Shown: positions 10,000 through 18,253 of the stretch, one piece after another
How positions within the stretch are numbered: the stretch's first letter is position 1
Layout of the letters: each line of letters begins with the position of its first letter
Assembly (NCBI GenBank): GCA_016794425.1
Contig: JAEUHR010000028.1
Span: 186,001-250,000, forward strand
From: Planctomycetota bacterium
GTDB lineage: Bacteria > Planctomycetota > UBA1135 > UBA2386
DNA: 64,000 nucleotides
Direction: 5' to 3'
Translations under genes and position numbers: made by a program
Notes under the pieces: generated by a model
Told to the model about the DNA's origin: nothing
The model's input: only the letters and a program-made list of their open reading frames with translations
Databases searched by the model: none

Positions 10000-12900
10000 T
10001 CAGCCGTACAGCCAGTGCCAGCCGCGCTGCACGCTGCGCTTGACGTCGTCGAGCACCAGATACAGCGCCGGCACCAACACGAGGCTGATCAGCGTCGCGA
10101 ACATCACGCCGAAGCCGAGCGAGATCGCCATCGGCACCAGGAAGCGCGCCTGCACGCTCTTCTCGAGCAGCAGCGGCGCGAGGCCGCCGAACGTCGTCAG
10201 CGACGTCAGCAGGATCGGCCGGAACCGCGCCGCGCCGGCCGTGCGCACCGCGTCGAGCAGCGAATCGTGCGCGTCGCGGCGCTGGTTGACCCAGTCGACC
10301 AGCACGATGTTGTCGTTGACGACGACGCCGGCCAGCGCGACCAGGCCGAACATCGACAGGATGCTGAGGTCGTAGCCGGTCAGCAGGTGGCCGAGGATCG
10401 CGCCGACGACACCGAACGGGATCGCGGTCATGATCAACAGCGGCTGCAGGAACGAGCGCAGCGGGATCGCCATCAGCGCATAGATGCCGAACAGCGCCAC
10501 CGCGAAGCCGGACGCCAGCGACACCAGCAGGTCGGTCTTCTTCTTCTGGTCACCCTCGAACGCCCACGACAGACCGTCGTGCCGCGCGACCAGCGCCGGC
10601 AGCACCTCGGTGCGCAGCCGCGCGTTGATCGCCTCGGCGCTGGCGTTCGGGTCGTTCTCGTCGATCTCGCCGCTGACGCGCAGGGCGCGCTTGCGGTCCT
10701 TGCGCTGGATCGTCGAGAACGCGCGGCCGGCGGTCAGTTCGGCGACTTCGTGCAGCGGCACCTCGTCGCCGGACGGCGTGCGGATCCGCAGCCGGTCGAG
10801 GTCGTCGAGCGACCGGCGGTCGCGCTCCGGATAGCGCACCATGACCTTGACGTCGTCGCGGCCGCGCTGCACGCGCTGCGCCTCCTCGCCGTAGAACGCC
10901 TGCCGCACCTGCCGCGCCAGCGTCTGCTGGCTGAGGCCCAGCGGCTCGGCCGTGGCGCGGATCGACAGCTCGAGTTCGGGCTTGCCGAGACGGAACGAGT
11001 TGCTGACGTCCTTGACCTCCGGCATCGCGCGCAGCTCGCCCTCGAGCTCGGCGATCGCCTGCCGCAGCACGTCCATGTCGGCGTGGTAGAGCTCGACGTC
11101 GACGTCCTTGCCGGTCGAGAAGAACGACGTCGTGAACTGCAGGTCGACCGCGTCCGGCACCGTGCCGGTGCGTTCGCGCAGCCGGCTCAGGATCGTGTTG
11201 GACGCGATCTCGCGGCGTTCGGACGGCTGCAGCTGTACGTTCAGCTCCGCGAGGTGCGAGCCGGACTGGAACTGCGCGTCGCGCTGGCCGCCGTTGCGAG
11301 CCTGCTCGACCGCGTACGGCTGGGCGCCGACGGTCGCCAGCATGTGTTCGAGCACCGGCACGGCGCCCGGCCGTTCGGCGTCGACCTCGGTGCAGACCTC
11401 GCGCGCGATCGTCTCGATACGCTGCAGCAGCGCCGCGGTGGTCGGCAGCGGCGTGCCCTGCGGCATCGTCAGCGAGACGACGATGTTGTCGCCGTCGACG
11501 GTCGGGAAGAACACGAACCGCGGGACGCCGGCCCGCACGCTGGCGGCGGCGACCAGCAGCACCGCCAGCGCGGCGGCGATCGTCACGTAGCGCCAGCGCA
11601 GGCACAGCTCGAGCACCGGCTGGTAGACGCGCCGCACGAAGCCGTCGAGCCCGGCCTGGAAGCCGCGCTGCAGCCGGCCGAGCAGCCGCGCTCCGAGCCA
11701 CGGTCGCCGATCGGCGCGGTCGGCGGCCATCACCGCGAGGTGTGCCGGCAGGCACATCTGCGACTCGACCAGGCTGACCAGCAGCACCGGGATCACGATC
11801 AGCGGGATCACGCGCCAGACCTGCGCGTCGGCGCCGGGCACCGCGAACACCATCGGCAGGAACGCGCACACCGTGGTCAGCACCGACGCGAACACCGGCG
11901 TGCGCACCTCGCGGCTGCCGCGCAGCGCCGCCAGGGCCGGCGACGCGCCGGCGTTGCGGTGCAGCACGACGTTCTCGCCGACGACGATCGCGTCGTCGAC
12001 GACGATGCCGAGCACCAGCAGGAACGCGAACAGCGAGATCATGTTGATCGAGACGTCGAACATCGGCATCAGCGCGACCGCGCCGAGGAACGCGATCGGG
12101 ATGCCGGCCGCGACCCAGGCGGCGATGCGCAGGCGCAGGAACAGCGCCAGGATCACGAACACCAGCACGAGGCCCTGCAGCGCGTTCGACAGCAGCAGGT
12201 CGATGCGGCCCTTCAGGATCACCGACTCGTCGCGCCAGGTCGTCATCTGCACGCCCGCCGGCAGCAACCGCGGCCCGGCCTCGGCGACCCAGTCGCGCAC
12301 CGCGCGAGTGACCGCGATCGCGTCCTGGTCGCCGACGCGGAACACCTTGACCAGCGCCGCCGGCTTGCCGTCGAAACGCGCCATCAGGTCGTCCTCGGCG
12401 AAGCCGTCGACGACGCTGGCGACGTCGCCGAGCCGCACCGTGGTGCCGTCGGGCTTGGTCAGCAGCACGAGCTCGGCGAACTGCGGGCCGGTGTAGGCCT
12501 GGCCTTCGACGCGCAGCAGCGTCTGGCCGTCGGCGGCCTTGATCGCGCCGGCCGGCAGGTCGAGGCTGCCGCGCCGCACCGCGGCGGCGACGTCGTCGAA
12601 GGTGATGCCGTGGCGGCGCATCGCGGTCTCGGCCAGCTCGATCGAGATCTCGTACGGCCGCACGGCCGACAGTTCGACCTGCGACACGGCGGCCAGCGCG
12701 CCGAGTTCTTCGCGCGCGGTCTCCGCCAGGCGCTTCAGCGTGCGTTCGTCGGCGTCCCCGAAGATCGACACGTTGATGACCTCCTTGCGCACGACGAGCC
12801 GCGACACGATCGGCTGCTCGGCCTCGTCGGGGAAATTCGTGATCGACTCGACGCGGTTGCGCACGTCGTCGAGCACACGGTCGACGTCGGCGTCCTGCAG

Positions 12901-13227
12901 CGTCTCGATCACGACCAGGCCGGTGCCCTCGTTGGCGCTCGACGTGACCTTGTCGACGCCGGTCACGCCCTCGACGGCCTCCTCGACGCGCAGGCAGATG
13001 CCCTGCTCGACCTCGGTCGGCGACGCGCCGGCGTAGCTGACCTGCACCGTGACGATGTTCGGCGCGATCTCGGGGAACACCTCGCGGCGCACGCGGCCGG
13101 TCGTCAGCGCGACCAGGCCGGCGACGACGGCGGACAGTGCGACCAGCGTCGCGGCGACGTGGTTCTGCACGAACCAGGCGAAGAAGCCGCGCTTCTCGTC
13201 GGCGGGGATCGTGGGATCGTCGTGCAT
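10000..13227 (-). CDS. RND efflux pump, inner-membrane transporter subunit (AcrB/MexB superfamily)
   Basis: 1075 residues, normal for the family. It has the RND plan of twelve membrane helices and two large periplasmic loops. Visible marks are the first helix near 20-40 followed by RREVFPEI and VSYAGASPTEVEQ, the TM4 proton-relay motif LGIVVDDAIVVGENV, and the equivalent second-half motif LAGVVVNDNIVLVDWVNQRR. Such pumps move drugs, lipids or metals outward with the proton gradient. The substrate is not visible; the absence of the heavy-metal signature points to the HAE-type or a related general group. It is the last gene of a TetR-OMF-MFP-RND operon, 4 bases after the MFP stop. Confidence 0.95.
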   Translation of the reverse strand: MHDDPTIPADEKRGFFAWFVQNHVAATLVALSAVVAGLVALTTGRVRREVFPEIAPNIVTVQVSYAGASPTEVEQGICLRVEEAVEGVTGVDKVTSSANEGTGLVVIETLQDADVDRVLDDVRNRVESITNFPDEAEQPIVSRLVVRKEVINVSIFGDADERTLKRLAETAREELGALAAVSQVELSAVRPYEISIELAETAMRRHGITFDDVAAAVRRGSLDLPAGAIKAADGQTLLRVEGQAYTGPQFAELVLLTKPDGTTVRLGDVASVVDGFAEDDLMARFDGKPAALVKVFRVGDQDAIAVTRAVRDWVAEAGPRLLPAGVQMTTWRDESVILKGRIDLLLSNALQGLVLVFVILALFLRLRIAAWVAAGIPIAFLGAVALMPMFDVSINMISLFAFLLVLGIVVDDAIVVGENVVLHRNAGASPALAALRGSREVRTPVFASVLTTVCAFLPMVFAVPGADAQVWRVIPLIVIPVLLVSLVESQMCLPAHLAVMAADRADRRPWLGARLLGRLQRGFQAGLDGFVRRVYQPVLELCLRWRYVTIAAALAVLLVAAASVRAGVPRFVFFPTVDGDNIVVSLTMPQGTPLPTTAALLQRIETIAREVCTEVDAERPGAVPVLEHMLATVGAQPYAVEQARNGGQRDAQFQSGSHLAELNVQLQPSERREIASNTILSRLRERTGTVPDAVDLQFTTSFFSTGKDVDVELYHADMDVLRQAIAELEGELRAMPEVKDVSNSFRLGKPELELSIRATAEPLGLSQQTLARQVRQAFYGEEAQRVQRGRDDVKVMVRYPERDRRSLDDLDRLRIRTPSGDEVPLHEVAELTAGRAFSTIQRKDRKRALRVSGEIDENDPNASAEAINARLRTEVLPALVARHDGLSWAFEGDQKKKTDLLVSLASGFAVALFGIYALMAIPLRSFLQPLLIMTAIPFGVVGAILGHLLTGYDLSILSMFGLVALAGVVVNDNIVLVDWVNQRRDAHDSLLDAVRTAGAARFRPILLTSLTTFGGLAPLLLEKSVQARFLVPMAISLGFGVMFATLISLVLVPALYLVLDDVKRSVQRGWHWLYG

Positions 13228-13231
13228 CGGC

Positions 13232-14431
13232 TCACTTCGGCGCGCCCATGGCGCGGCTGGCGGGTTCGGTGGCGTCGACGAGCCGCACGGCCATGCCGTC
13301 GGTCGCGGTCTCGAGCGCGCTGGTGCAGACGCGGGTGCCGGCTTCGATGCCGTCCTGCAGCACGACGCGGTCGCGTTCGGTGCGCAGCACGGTCACGGCG
13401 CGGCGCCGCAGCCGTTGTTCGGCGTCGACGACCCAGACCTCGTCGCCGGCGCGCAGCGCCGCGCGCGGCACCACGACGACGTCGGCGAACGTGCGCCCGG
13501 CGATGCGCGCTTCGACGAAGGTGCCGACCAGCAGCGGCGGCCGCGTGGCGGTCGCCGTGAACGGATCGTCGACGCGCGCGACGACGGTCAGCTGCCGCGT
13601 GCGGCGGTCGAGTTCGCCTTCGGTGCGCACGACGTGGCCGGTCCACTCGTGGCGCGCGCCGGCGAAGTCGGCGCGCAGCGTGACCGCGGCGCCGGCGCCG
13701 GTCGCCGCCGTGCCGGCCAGCGGCAGATCGACGAACGCGGCGCTGCGGGTCGGGATCGGCAGCCGCACCTCGACTGCGGCCAGGTCGAACAGCAGCGCGA
13801 GCTGCTGCCCCGGCTGCACGAACTGCCCGACCTCGACCGCGGCGCTCTGCACGCGCCCGGCGACCGGCGCCGTGACGTGTGTGCGCGCGCGGTCGAGCCG
13901 CGCCTGCTCGAGTGCGGCCCGGGCGGCGGCCAGCGCCTTGTCGGCGTCGGCGATCTGCGGCGCGCGCGTCACCAGCGCGTCGGCGGGCCGTTCGCCCTCG
14001 AGTTCGCGCCAGGCACGCACCGCGGCCTCGGCTTCGGCACGCTCCTGCAGCAGGCGCAGTTCGGCGCGCGCGACGGCGGCTTCCTGCTGCACGATCGCGA
14101 CGTCGAAGTCGCGCGGGTCGAGTTCGACCAGCACGTCGCCGGCCGCGACCTGGCCGCCGGCGCGCAGCTGCGGGTGCGTCGCGACGACGCGCGCCGCGAC
14201 CTCGGCGCCGACGACGATCGTGCGGTACGGTTCGACCGTGCCGCTGGTCTCGACGTCGAGCTGCACCTCGGTGCGCTCGGCGAGCGCGGTGCGCACCAGC
14301 GGCGCGACCGCCGGCGGGTCGGTGACGGTCGGCTGCTTCGGGCTGTTGCCGATCCGCCAGGCGAGGAACGCGCCGCCGCCGAGCACGATCAGGGGCAGCA
14401 GGACTTGCAACGTGCGACGGAACGGGTTCAC
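13232..14431 (-). CDS. RND efflux periplasmic adaptor (membrane fusion protein)
   Basis: 399 residues from a GTG at 14431 that overlaps the stop of the outer-membrane gene (GTGA). Basic NPFRRT then one membrane segment (LQVLLPLIVLGGGAFLAW) anchors it in the inner membrane. A biotinyl-lipoyl-like half (SGTVEPYRTIVVGAEVAARV), a coiled-coil hairpin of Ala/Glu/Arg heptads at about 110-190, the second lipoyl half (THVTAPVAGRVQSAAVEVGQFV) and a C-terminal beta barrel follow in the standard order. The protein bridges the RND pump and the outer-membrane channel encoded on either side of it. Confidence 0.93.
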   Translation of the reverse strand: MNPFRRTLQVLLPLIVLGGGAFLAWRIGNSPKQPTVTDPPAVAPLVRTALAERTEVQLDVETSGTVEPYRTIVVGAEVAARVVATHPQLRAGGQVAAGDVLVELDPRDFDVAIVQQEAAVARAELRLLQERAEAEAAVRAWRELEGERPADALVTRAPQIADADKALAAARAALEQARLDRARTHVTAPVAGRVQSAAVEVGQFVQPGQQLALLFDLAAVEVRLPIPTRSAAFVDLPLAGTAATGAGAAVTLRADFAGARHEWTGHVVRTEGELDRRTRQLTVVARVDDPFTATATRPPLLVGTFVEARIAGRTFADVVVVPRAALRAGDEVWVVDAEQRLRRRAVTVLRTERDRVVLQDGIEAGTRVCTSALETATDGMAVRLVDATEPASRAMGAPK

Positions 14432-15858
14432 GGGTGGTCTCCTCCGGCCGCGGCCGGCGGCACGGCGCCGCCGAGGGCCAGGAACAGGTCGATGCGGTTG
14501 TCGATGCGCGCCAGCTCGACGTCGATGCGCGCGGCGTCGGCGAGGTAGGCCTGGCGCTGGCCGTCGGCGACGGCCAGGAAGTCGGCGAGGCCCAGCTGCC
14601 AGCGTTCGCGCGCCAGGTCGCGGGCCTGCCGCGCGTGTTCGGCGGACCGGGTCGCGGCGCCGAGGCGGTCGACCAACAGCGTTTCGGCGGCCAGCGCGCC
14701 TTCGACCTCGGCGAACGCCTGCAGCACGGCGCCGCCGTAGCGGGCCAGCGCTTCGGCGCGTTGGGCCTGCGCGCGAGCGACCTCGGCGCGCAGCGCGCCG
14801 CCGCGGAACAGCGGCTGCAGCAGGTTGGCGGCGAGGCTCCAGACGCGGAAGTCGTCGTCGACGAGGTCCTCGAGCTCGGTGCTGGTGGTGCCGCCGCTCG
14901 CGGTCAACGCCAAGCGCGGATACAGCGCCGCCTTCGCCGCGTCGACGCGGCAGCCGGCCGCGGCGAGCCGGCGTTCGGCGGCTACGAGGTCGGGGCGACG
15001 CTGCAGCAGTTCGGCCGGCAGGCCGGCCGGCACCGGTGGCAGCAGGGCCGGCAGCCGCACGGCGTCGATGCTCCGGCCGGCCGGATAGCGGCCGGTCAGC
15101 ACGTCGAGCCGCCGCGTCGCGCGCTGCAGCGCGTCGCGGCGCAGCGCCACGGTCGCCTCGGCGTTGGCGAGGTTCGTCGCCGCCTGGTGCACGTCGAGCG
15201 CGGGCCGCATGCCGCGCCGGTAGCGGTCGCGCACGTCGTCGGCGGTGGCCCGGAACGCCGCCGCGGTCGCCTCGGCGAGGTCGAGCTGCTGGCGCGCCGC
15301 GATCGCCGCGAACCACGCCTTGCCGACCTGCGCGCCGAGGCTCAGGCGCGCGCCGGCGTGATCGGCCGCGGTGGCCTGCAGATCGCCGATCGATGCACTC
15401 TCGCCGGCGGCGACCCGGCCCCAGACGTCGAGTTCCCAGCGCACCGACAGCGAGAGGCCGAACGTCGTCGTCGTGCTGCTCGGCACGCCGCCGCCGCCGA
15501 ACGGGAAGCCGAGGAACAGGCGCCGCGCGCGCTGCGGATCGAACGCCGCATCGACCTGCGGCAGCGCCTCGGCGCCGGCGATCGTGCGCGCGGCGGCCGC
15601 CGCCTCGAGCCGCGCCAGCGCGGCGCGCAGGTCGCGGTTGTCGCGCAGCGCGGCCTCGATCCGCGCGTCGAGCTGTGCGTCGCCGAAGCCGGTCCACCAG
15701 TCCTCGCCCGGCGCCGCCGCGGCGGCCGGCGGCGTCGACCACTGTTCGGGCACGGCGAGGTCGAGGACTTCGGGTTCGACGCGGGGCGGCGGTGCTCCGC
15801 AGGCGGTCAGCGCCAGCGCCAGCAGCGGCAGACGGCGGAACGGCGACGGGTGGTTCAT
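14428..15858 (-). CDS. Outer-membrane efflux lipoprotein (NodT/TolC family)
   Basis: 476 residues with a lipoprotein signal whose lipobox is LTAC (ALALTACGAPP), so it is probably acylated and in the outer membrane. Then come two TolC-type repeats rich in long Ala/Arg/Glu helices, including the usual ADHAGARLSLGAQVGKAWF and RRPDLVAAERRLAAA signatures. Length and motifs fit the NodT subclass. The start overlaps the TetR stop (ATGA at 15855-15858) and the stop overlaps the adaptor start, so the pump parts are translated together. Confidence 0.92.
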   Translation of the reverse strand: MNHPSPFRRLPLLALALTACGAPPPRVEPEVLDLAVPEQWSTPPAAAAAPGEDWWTGFGDAQLDARIEAALRDNRDLRAALARLEAAAAARTIAGAEALPQVDAAFDPQRARRLFLGFPFGGGGVPSSTTTTFGLSLSVRWELDVWGRVAAGESASIGDLQATAADHAGARLSLGAQVGKAWFAAIAARQQLDLAEATAAAFRATADDVRDRYRRGMRPALDVHQAATNLANAEATVALRRDALQRATRRLDVLTGRYPAGRSIDAVRLPALLPPVPAGLPAELLQRRPDLVAAERRLAAAGCRVDAAKAALYPRLALTASGGTTSTELEDLVDDDFRVWSLAANLLQPLFRGGALRAEVARAQAQRAEALARYGGAVLQAFAEVEGALAAETLLVDRLGAATRSAEHARQARDLARERWQLGLADFLAVADGQRQAYLADAARIDVELARIDNRIDLFLALGGAVPPAAAGGDHP

Positions 15859-16502
15859 GCGGGGCGCCTCCGGCGGCGGGCGGTGGGGGCGCGCAGGCCG
15901 CCCGTGGCGAACGCGACCAGGTGTTCGATCAGCGCGTCGACGTCGCCGGCGTCACAGGCGCCGCCGGTCAGGTGCGAGAGGGCTTCGGAGTTCTGCAGGG
16001 TGTGGGCCATTGCGCCGATCACGAAATGCAGGCGCCACCACGTCGCGGCGCGGTCGAGCCCGGGCAGTGCGTCCGCCAGGGCGGCCTCGAAACGGCGCGC
16101 GACGCCGCGGAATTGCCGGGCCAGGAACGCGCGCAGGAACGGCGGCTGTTCGACCATCACGCGGCCGAACACGCGGCACAGCCGCGCGCCGGGCGACGCG
16201 CCACCGCCGGCGCCGGCGCGCAGCGGCGGTTCGACGAACGCGCGTACGATCGCGGCCGTGTCGCGGTTGCCCGCCGGCAGCGCGGCGAGGCGGCGCAGTC
16301 GTTCGGCGTTGATCGGCGCGATGCGCCGCGCCAGCACGGCCTTCGCCAGCGCCTCCTTGCCGCCGAAGTGGTAGTGCACGGCGGCGAGGTTCACGCCGGC
16401 GCGCGCAGTCAGCTGCCGCAGCGACGTCGCGGCGTAGCCTTGTTCGGCCAGCAGCTCTTCGGCGGCGTCGAGGATCGTCTGCTTGGTGTCGGCCGGCGCC
16501 AT
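15855..16502 (-). CDS. TetR-family repressor, PsrA-like, heading the efflux operon
   Basis: 215 residues from the ATG at 16502. An upstream in-frame TTG at 16541 lies inside the palindromic operator and was rejected. The N-terminal HTH reads QTILDAAEELLAEQGYAATSLRQLTARAGVNLAAVHYHFGG split over about residues 8-48, standard for TetR. The C-terminal ligand domain (WWRLHFVIGAMAHTLQ) resembles the TetR_C_30 type seen in PsrA and relatives that bind fatty acids or similar amphipathic ligands. The palindrome 33 bases upstream would let it repress itself and the three efflux genes that follow without a gap. The natural inducer is unknown. Confidence 0.88.
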   Translation of the reverse strand: MAPADTKQTILDAAEELLAEQGYAATSLRQLTARAGVNLAAVHYHFGGKEALAKAVLARRIAPINAERLRRLAALPAGNRDTAAIVRAFVEPPLRAGAGGGASPGARLCRVFGRVMVEQPPFLRAFLARQFRGVARRFEAALADALPGLDRAATWWRLHFVIGAMAHTLQNSEALSHLTGGACDAGDVDALIEHLVAFATGGLRAPTARRRRRPA

Positions 16503-16534
16503 CGGGCCGCGCACGGTAGCGGCGTCGAACGACC

Positions 16535-16556
16535 GATTCAAACGAGCGTTTGAATC
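16535..16556. promoter_or_regulatory. 22-bp perfect palindromic operator upstream of the TetR-efflux operon
   Basis: Two perfect 10-base arms, GATTCAAACG and CGTTTGAATC, flank a 2-base AG centre. The core reads CAAAC-N4-GTTTG, which agrees with the C/GAAAC-N2-4-GTTTG/C pattern reported for Pseudomonas PsrA. It ends 33 bases before the ATG of the TetR-type gene, the normal place for an autoregulatory operator. The region is A/T-rich against its surroundings, as expected at a promoter. It also lies just after the class V aminotransferase stop. Confidence 0.8.
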
Positions 16557-16572
16557 ACCGTCGCGGCGACCG

Positions 16573-17739
16573 TCACAGCCGCGCCGCCAGGTACTCGTAC
16601 TGCGCCGGCGCGTTGTAGGCCTGCGGCGAGATGCGCAAGAGGCGCTGCGCGAAGAGCCGCATCACCGGCACCTCGATGCGGTCCCGCGCGAACAGGCGTG
16701 CCTGCAGCGCATCGACGCCGTCGACCGGCGCCGCGTCGTCGGCCGGCAGGCGCACGCTGGCCAGCGAACCGATCATCGTGTCCGGGCACAGCGGCAGCGC
16801 GGCGAGCCTGGTCTGCAGCAGCGCGCGGCCGCGCAGCGCGAGGTCGCGGTTGTGGGCCTGCAGCGCCGGCAGGCCGCCCGGCAGCAGGCCGCCGAGGAAC
16901 CGCAGTGCCGCCGGCACGCACAGGAACGGCGTCGGGTCGTCGGTGCCGGTGAAGTCGAACTCGAGCCGGAACCGCGACCGGTCGGTGCGCGGCGAGTTCG
17001 CGCCGTGGCTGATCGACAGCGGTCGGATGCCGGCCTGGCGGTCGCGGCGCACGTGCAGCAGCGCGCTGCCCTTCGGCGTGCACAGCCACTTGTGGCAGTT
17101 GCCGGTGTAGTAGGCCGCGCCGAGGCGGTCGAGGTCGAGCGGCAGCATGCCCGGTGCATGGGCGCCGTCGACCAGCGTGTCGATGCCGCGCGCGGCCAGC
17201 GCCGGCACGATCGTCTCGACCGGCAGCACGAGGCCGGTGGGGCTGGTCACGTGGTCGATCAGCAGGAGCCGCGTGCGCGCGGTGGCCGCGGCGACCACCG
17301 CGTCGTGCACCTGCGCCGGCGAACGCACCGGCAGCGGCAGCGGCACCGTGACCACGCGCGCGCCGGCGCGCGCGGCGACGAAGTCCAGCGCGTTGCGGCA
17401 GGCGTTGTACTCGTGGTCGGTGACCAGCAGCTCGTCGCCGGCCGCGAACGACAGCGAGCGCAGCACCGTGTTGACGCCGGCCGTCGCGTTGGCGACCAGG
17501 GCCAGGTCGTCGGCGTCGCAGCCGCACAGCCGGGCCAGTTCCGCGCGCGGCGCCGCCAGCAGCGACTCCAGCTCGCGACCGAGGAACAGCACCGGTTCGC
17601 GTTCGAGCCGCCGGCGCCAGTCGCGCTGTTCGTCGAGCACGATGCGCGGGCAGGCGCCGAAGCTGCCGTGGTTCAGGAACACGACCTCGGGGTCGAGGTC
17701 CCAGTGCGCGGCCAGCGGCGACGGCGACGGCAGCGTCAT
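16573..17739 (-). CDS. Class V PLP aminotransferase (isopenicillin-N epimerase/cysteine desulfurase-like)
   Basis: 388 residues from an ATG at 17739 that overlaps the ogt stop (ATGA). The N-terminus WDLDPEVVFLNHGSFGACP is the hallmark of this subgroup. ATAGVNTVLRSL binds the cofactor phosphate, LIDHVTSPTGLVLP and DGAHAPG hold the pyridine-binding Asp, and the PLP lysine is in YYTGNCHKWLCTPKG. Related enzymes include isopenicillin-N epimerase, ergothioneine EgtE-type lyases and selenocysteine lyases. The true substrate cannot be read from the sequence, and no EgtB/EgtD genes are nearby. Confidence 0.85.
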   Translation of the reverse strand: MTLPSPSPLAAHWDLDPEVVFLNHGSFGACPRIVLDEQRDWRRRLEREPVLFLGRELESLLAAPRAELARLCGCDADDLALVANATAGVNTVLRSLSFAAGDELLVTDHEYNACRNALDFVAARAGARVVTVPLPLPVRSPAQVHDAVVAAATARTRLLLIDHVTSPTGLVLPVETIVPALAARGIDTLVDGAHAPGMLPLDLDRLGAAYYTGNCHKWLCTPKGSALLHVRRDRQAGIRPLSISHGANSPRTDRSRFRLEFDFTGTDDPTPFLCVPAALRFLGGLLPGGLPALQAHNRDLALRGRALLQTRLAALPLCPDTMIGSLASVRLPADDAAPVDGVDALQARLFARDRIEVPVMRLFAQRLLRISPQAYNAPAQYEYLAARL

Positions 17740-18233
17740 GCGCCGCACGCGGCGCCGGTGCCGGCGAGCACGGCCGCTTCGTGCGCGAGCAGCCGCCGCT
17801 TGCAGTCGAGACCGCCGCCGAAGCCGACCAGGCTGCCGTCCTTGCCGATCACGCGATGGCACGGCACCACGATCGCGATCGGGTTGCGACCGTTGGCGGC
17901 GCCGACCGCACGCATCGCGCGCGGGTTGCCGATCGCCGCCGCCTGCTGCTGGTACGACCGCGTCGCGCCGAACGGGATCCGCCGCAACGCGCGCCAGGCG
18001 CGCTGCTGGAACGGCGTGCCGGCCGGGGCCAGTTCGAGGTCGAACGTGCGACGTTCGCCGGCGAAGTACTGCTCGAGCTGCAGCACCACGTGGTCGGTGC
18101 CGTCGCCGGCGCGGTGGCGCGGTGCCGGCGCCACGGCGCTGCCCGGCAGTTCGAGCCGCAGCAGGCGGCCGCGGTCGTCGACGTGGATCTGCAGGACGCC
18201 GATCGGGGACCGGTACGAACTCGCGTGGACCAT
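17736..18233 (-). CDS. ogt: Methylated-DNA--protein-cysteine S-methyltransferase (O6-alkylguanine repair)
   Basis: 165 residues from the ATG at 18233. The C-terminal catalytic domain has TPFQQRAWRALRRIPFGATRSY, and then the active-site IVVPCHRVIGKDGSLVG with the alkyl-accepting cysteine. GGLDCKRRLLAHE follows. The enzyme takes the alkyl group from O6-alkylguanine onto its own cysteine and is used once. The N-terminal ribonuclease-like fold is short, as in Ogt rather than Ada, and no Ada AraC domain is present. It lies 20 bases downstream of a lipoprotein gene and overlaps the aminotransferase gene. Confidence 0.93.
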   Translation of the reverse strand: MVHASSYRSPIGVLQIHVDDRGRLLRLELPGSAVAPAPRHRAGDGTDHVVLQLEQYFAGERRTFDLELAPAGTPFQQRAWRALRRIPFGATRSYQQQAAAIGNPRAMRAVGAANGRNPIAIVVPCHRVIGKDGSLVGFGGGLDCKRRLLAHEAAVLAGTGAACGA

Positions 18234-18253
18234 CGCCGCACGATAGCGGCCGT

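Noticed and set aside
9319-13560. A 1413-codon open frame on the plus strand opposite the RND operon
   Set aside because: High GC keeps antisense frames open; the translation is Arg/Gln/Asp/His-rich low complexity with no family likeness, while the minus strand has clear RND proteins.
16503-16541. TTG start at 16541 for the TetR-family gene
   Set aside because: It would put the N-terminus inside the palindromic operator; the ATG at 16502 gives a normal TetR start.
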